Of a stretch of 64,000 bases of DNA, positions 63,480-64,000 are shown in pieces. This DNA is from Rhizobium sp. AC27/96 (GTDB lineage: Bacteria; Pseudomonadota; Alphaproteobacteria; Rhizobiales; Rhizobiaceae), in the NCBI RefSeq assembly GCF_001692325.1, contig NZ_LXKN01000001.1:1240001-1304000 (forward strand). Direction: 5' to 3'. The translations under genes were made by a program, and so were the position numbers. Each line of letters begins with the position of its first letter. The first letter of the stretch is position 1. Below the pieces are notes generated by a model, which made no database searches, had not been told where the DNA came from, and saw only the letters and a program-made list of their open reading frames with translations.

Positions 63480-64000
63480 GCTATGCTGAAGCATTGATCC
63501 CCGCCCAGCCGGCCCCGCCACAGACCACACGGCGCTTCTCGAAGGCTCGATTCGCCGGCTATTTCTTCCTGACCCTCTGGGCTCTGCTCGGCATCTCGCT
63601 GATCGCGATGATGATAATCAACTGGGACAACGAGAAATTCTTCCAGTTTGGGCCGGCCTACCTGCATGGCCTCTGGATTACGGTAGAATTGGTCGGGCTC
63701 TCCTTCATTTTCGGTGCGATACTTTCATTGCCGATCGCCTTCGCCAGAATGTCGAGCAACAGGTTTCTGAGCACGCTTACCTATTGCTACGTCTATCTTT
63801 TCCGCGGAACGCCCCTGCTGGCACAGATATTCATTGTCTATTACGGCTTTCCGCAAGGCCGCGACTTTCTGCAAAGCTGGGGTCTCTGGTGGTTCTTCCG
63901 CGATCCGTTCTTTTGCGGTCTGTTCGCCATATCGCTGAACACGGCGGCGTATCAGGCGGAAATCGTGCGCGGGGCAATTCAGAGCGTTCACAAGGGGCAA
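63476..64000 (+). CDS. Amino-acid ABC transporter permease (HisM type), C-terminus beyond the window
   Basis: The ATG at 63476 overlaps the preceding gene's TGA. 175 codons remain open to the right edge. The chain begins M-S-Y-A-E-A-L-I-P, has a transmembrane segment at about 30-50, then H-G-L-W-I-T-V-E-L-V, F-R-G-T-P-L-L-A-Q and the start of the EAA loop A-E-I-V-R-G-A-I-Q-S-V-H-K-G-Q. It is the second channel subunit of the importer; an ATPase gene is expected just outside the window. Confidence 0.92.
   Translation, partial: MSYAEALIPAQPAPPQTTRRFSKARFAGYFFLTLWALLGISLIAMMIINWDNEKFFQFGPAYLHGLWITVELVGLSFIFGAILSLPIAFARMSSNRFLSTLTYCYVYLFRGTPLLAQIFIVYYGFPQGRDFLQSWGLWWFFRDPFFCGLFAISLNTAAYQAEIVRGAIQSVHKGQ

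Noticed and set aside
1..64000. CRISPR arrays, tRNA or rRNA genes, insertion sequences, riboswitches
   Set aside because: No direct-repeat array, cloverleaf, transposase or known riboswitch core was recognised by eye; short or divergent RNAs could be missed.

Overview
This window is a high-GC chromosomal stretch from an alphaproteobacterium, most likely a Rhizobium or close Rhizobiaceae relative. The evidence is a Rhizobiaceae-type malic enzyme fused to a phosphotransacetylase-like domain, class II DAHP synthase, a STAS-MlaE lipid permease, many sugar and amino-acid ABC transporters, and an intergenic palindromic element of the kind scattered through Rhizobiaceae genomes. No rRNA, tRNA, CRISPR array, prophage or insertion sequence was seen. 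The genes look native and mostly housekeeping, with one small toxin-antitoxin insertion.

Layout. 1-9000 (minus) is a long catabolic operon: binding protein, two permeases, ATPase, GH2 beta-mannosidase-like enzyme, TIM-barrel isomerase, Gfo/Idh/MocA dehydrogenase and the start of an aldo/keto reductase. A LacI-type regulator lies across a 463-bp control region, and gnd (6-phosphogluconate dehydrogenase) follows it. 12.2-16.7 kb holds an Mla-like lipid transport operon (STAS-permease, ATPase, MCE protein, lipoprotein). 16.9-30 kb carries an MFS carrier, an LpxH-like phosphoesterase, a glycerophosphodiesterase, malic enzyme, a secreted protein of unknown function, an ankyrin protein, a beta-propeller protein, NAD synthetase and an LTA-synthase-like membrane enzyme. 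30-32.7 kb is a more accessory patch: alpha/beta hydrolase, DUF1003 protein, CopG/ParE toxin-antitoxin pair and GFA protein.

32.8-46.6 kb is metabolic: DAHP synthase, glutathione reductase, DUF2059 protein, rpiA, a phosphoglycolate-phosphatase-like HAD enzyme, a membrane TPR-retropepsin protein, an L,D-transpeptidase, class II fumarase, class I fumarase and a diguanylate cyclase. 46.7-53.8 kb holds a PPOX protein, a divergent hydrolase/MarR pair, LtrA, DUF971, moaA, an MBL-fold hydrolase and a divergent VOC/WYL-regulator pair next to the palindromic repeat. 53.9-64 kb holds a double-HAMP chemoreceptor, a DMT exporter, mobA-mobB, a very long PAQ-rich OmpA-family protein, and a basic-amino-acid ABC operon that runs off the right edge.

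The most interesting items are: a possible oxidoreductive (3-keto) glycoside route in the mannoside operon; a repeated 14-bp operator at the MarR promoter; the rhizobial palindromic repeat that supplies the stop codon of the VOC gene; adjacent class I and class II fumarases; the TPR-retropepsin protein; and the low-complexity OmpA protein. No clearly new multi-gene system (defence, secretion or biosynthetic cluster) is evident.
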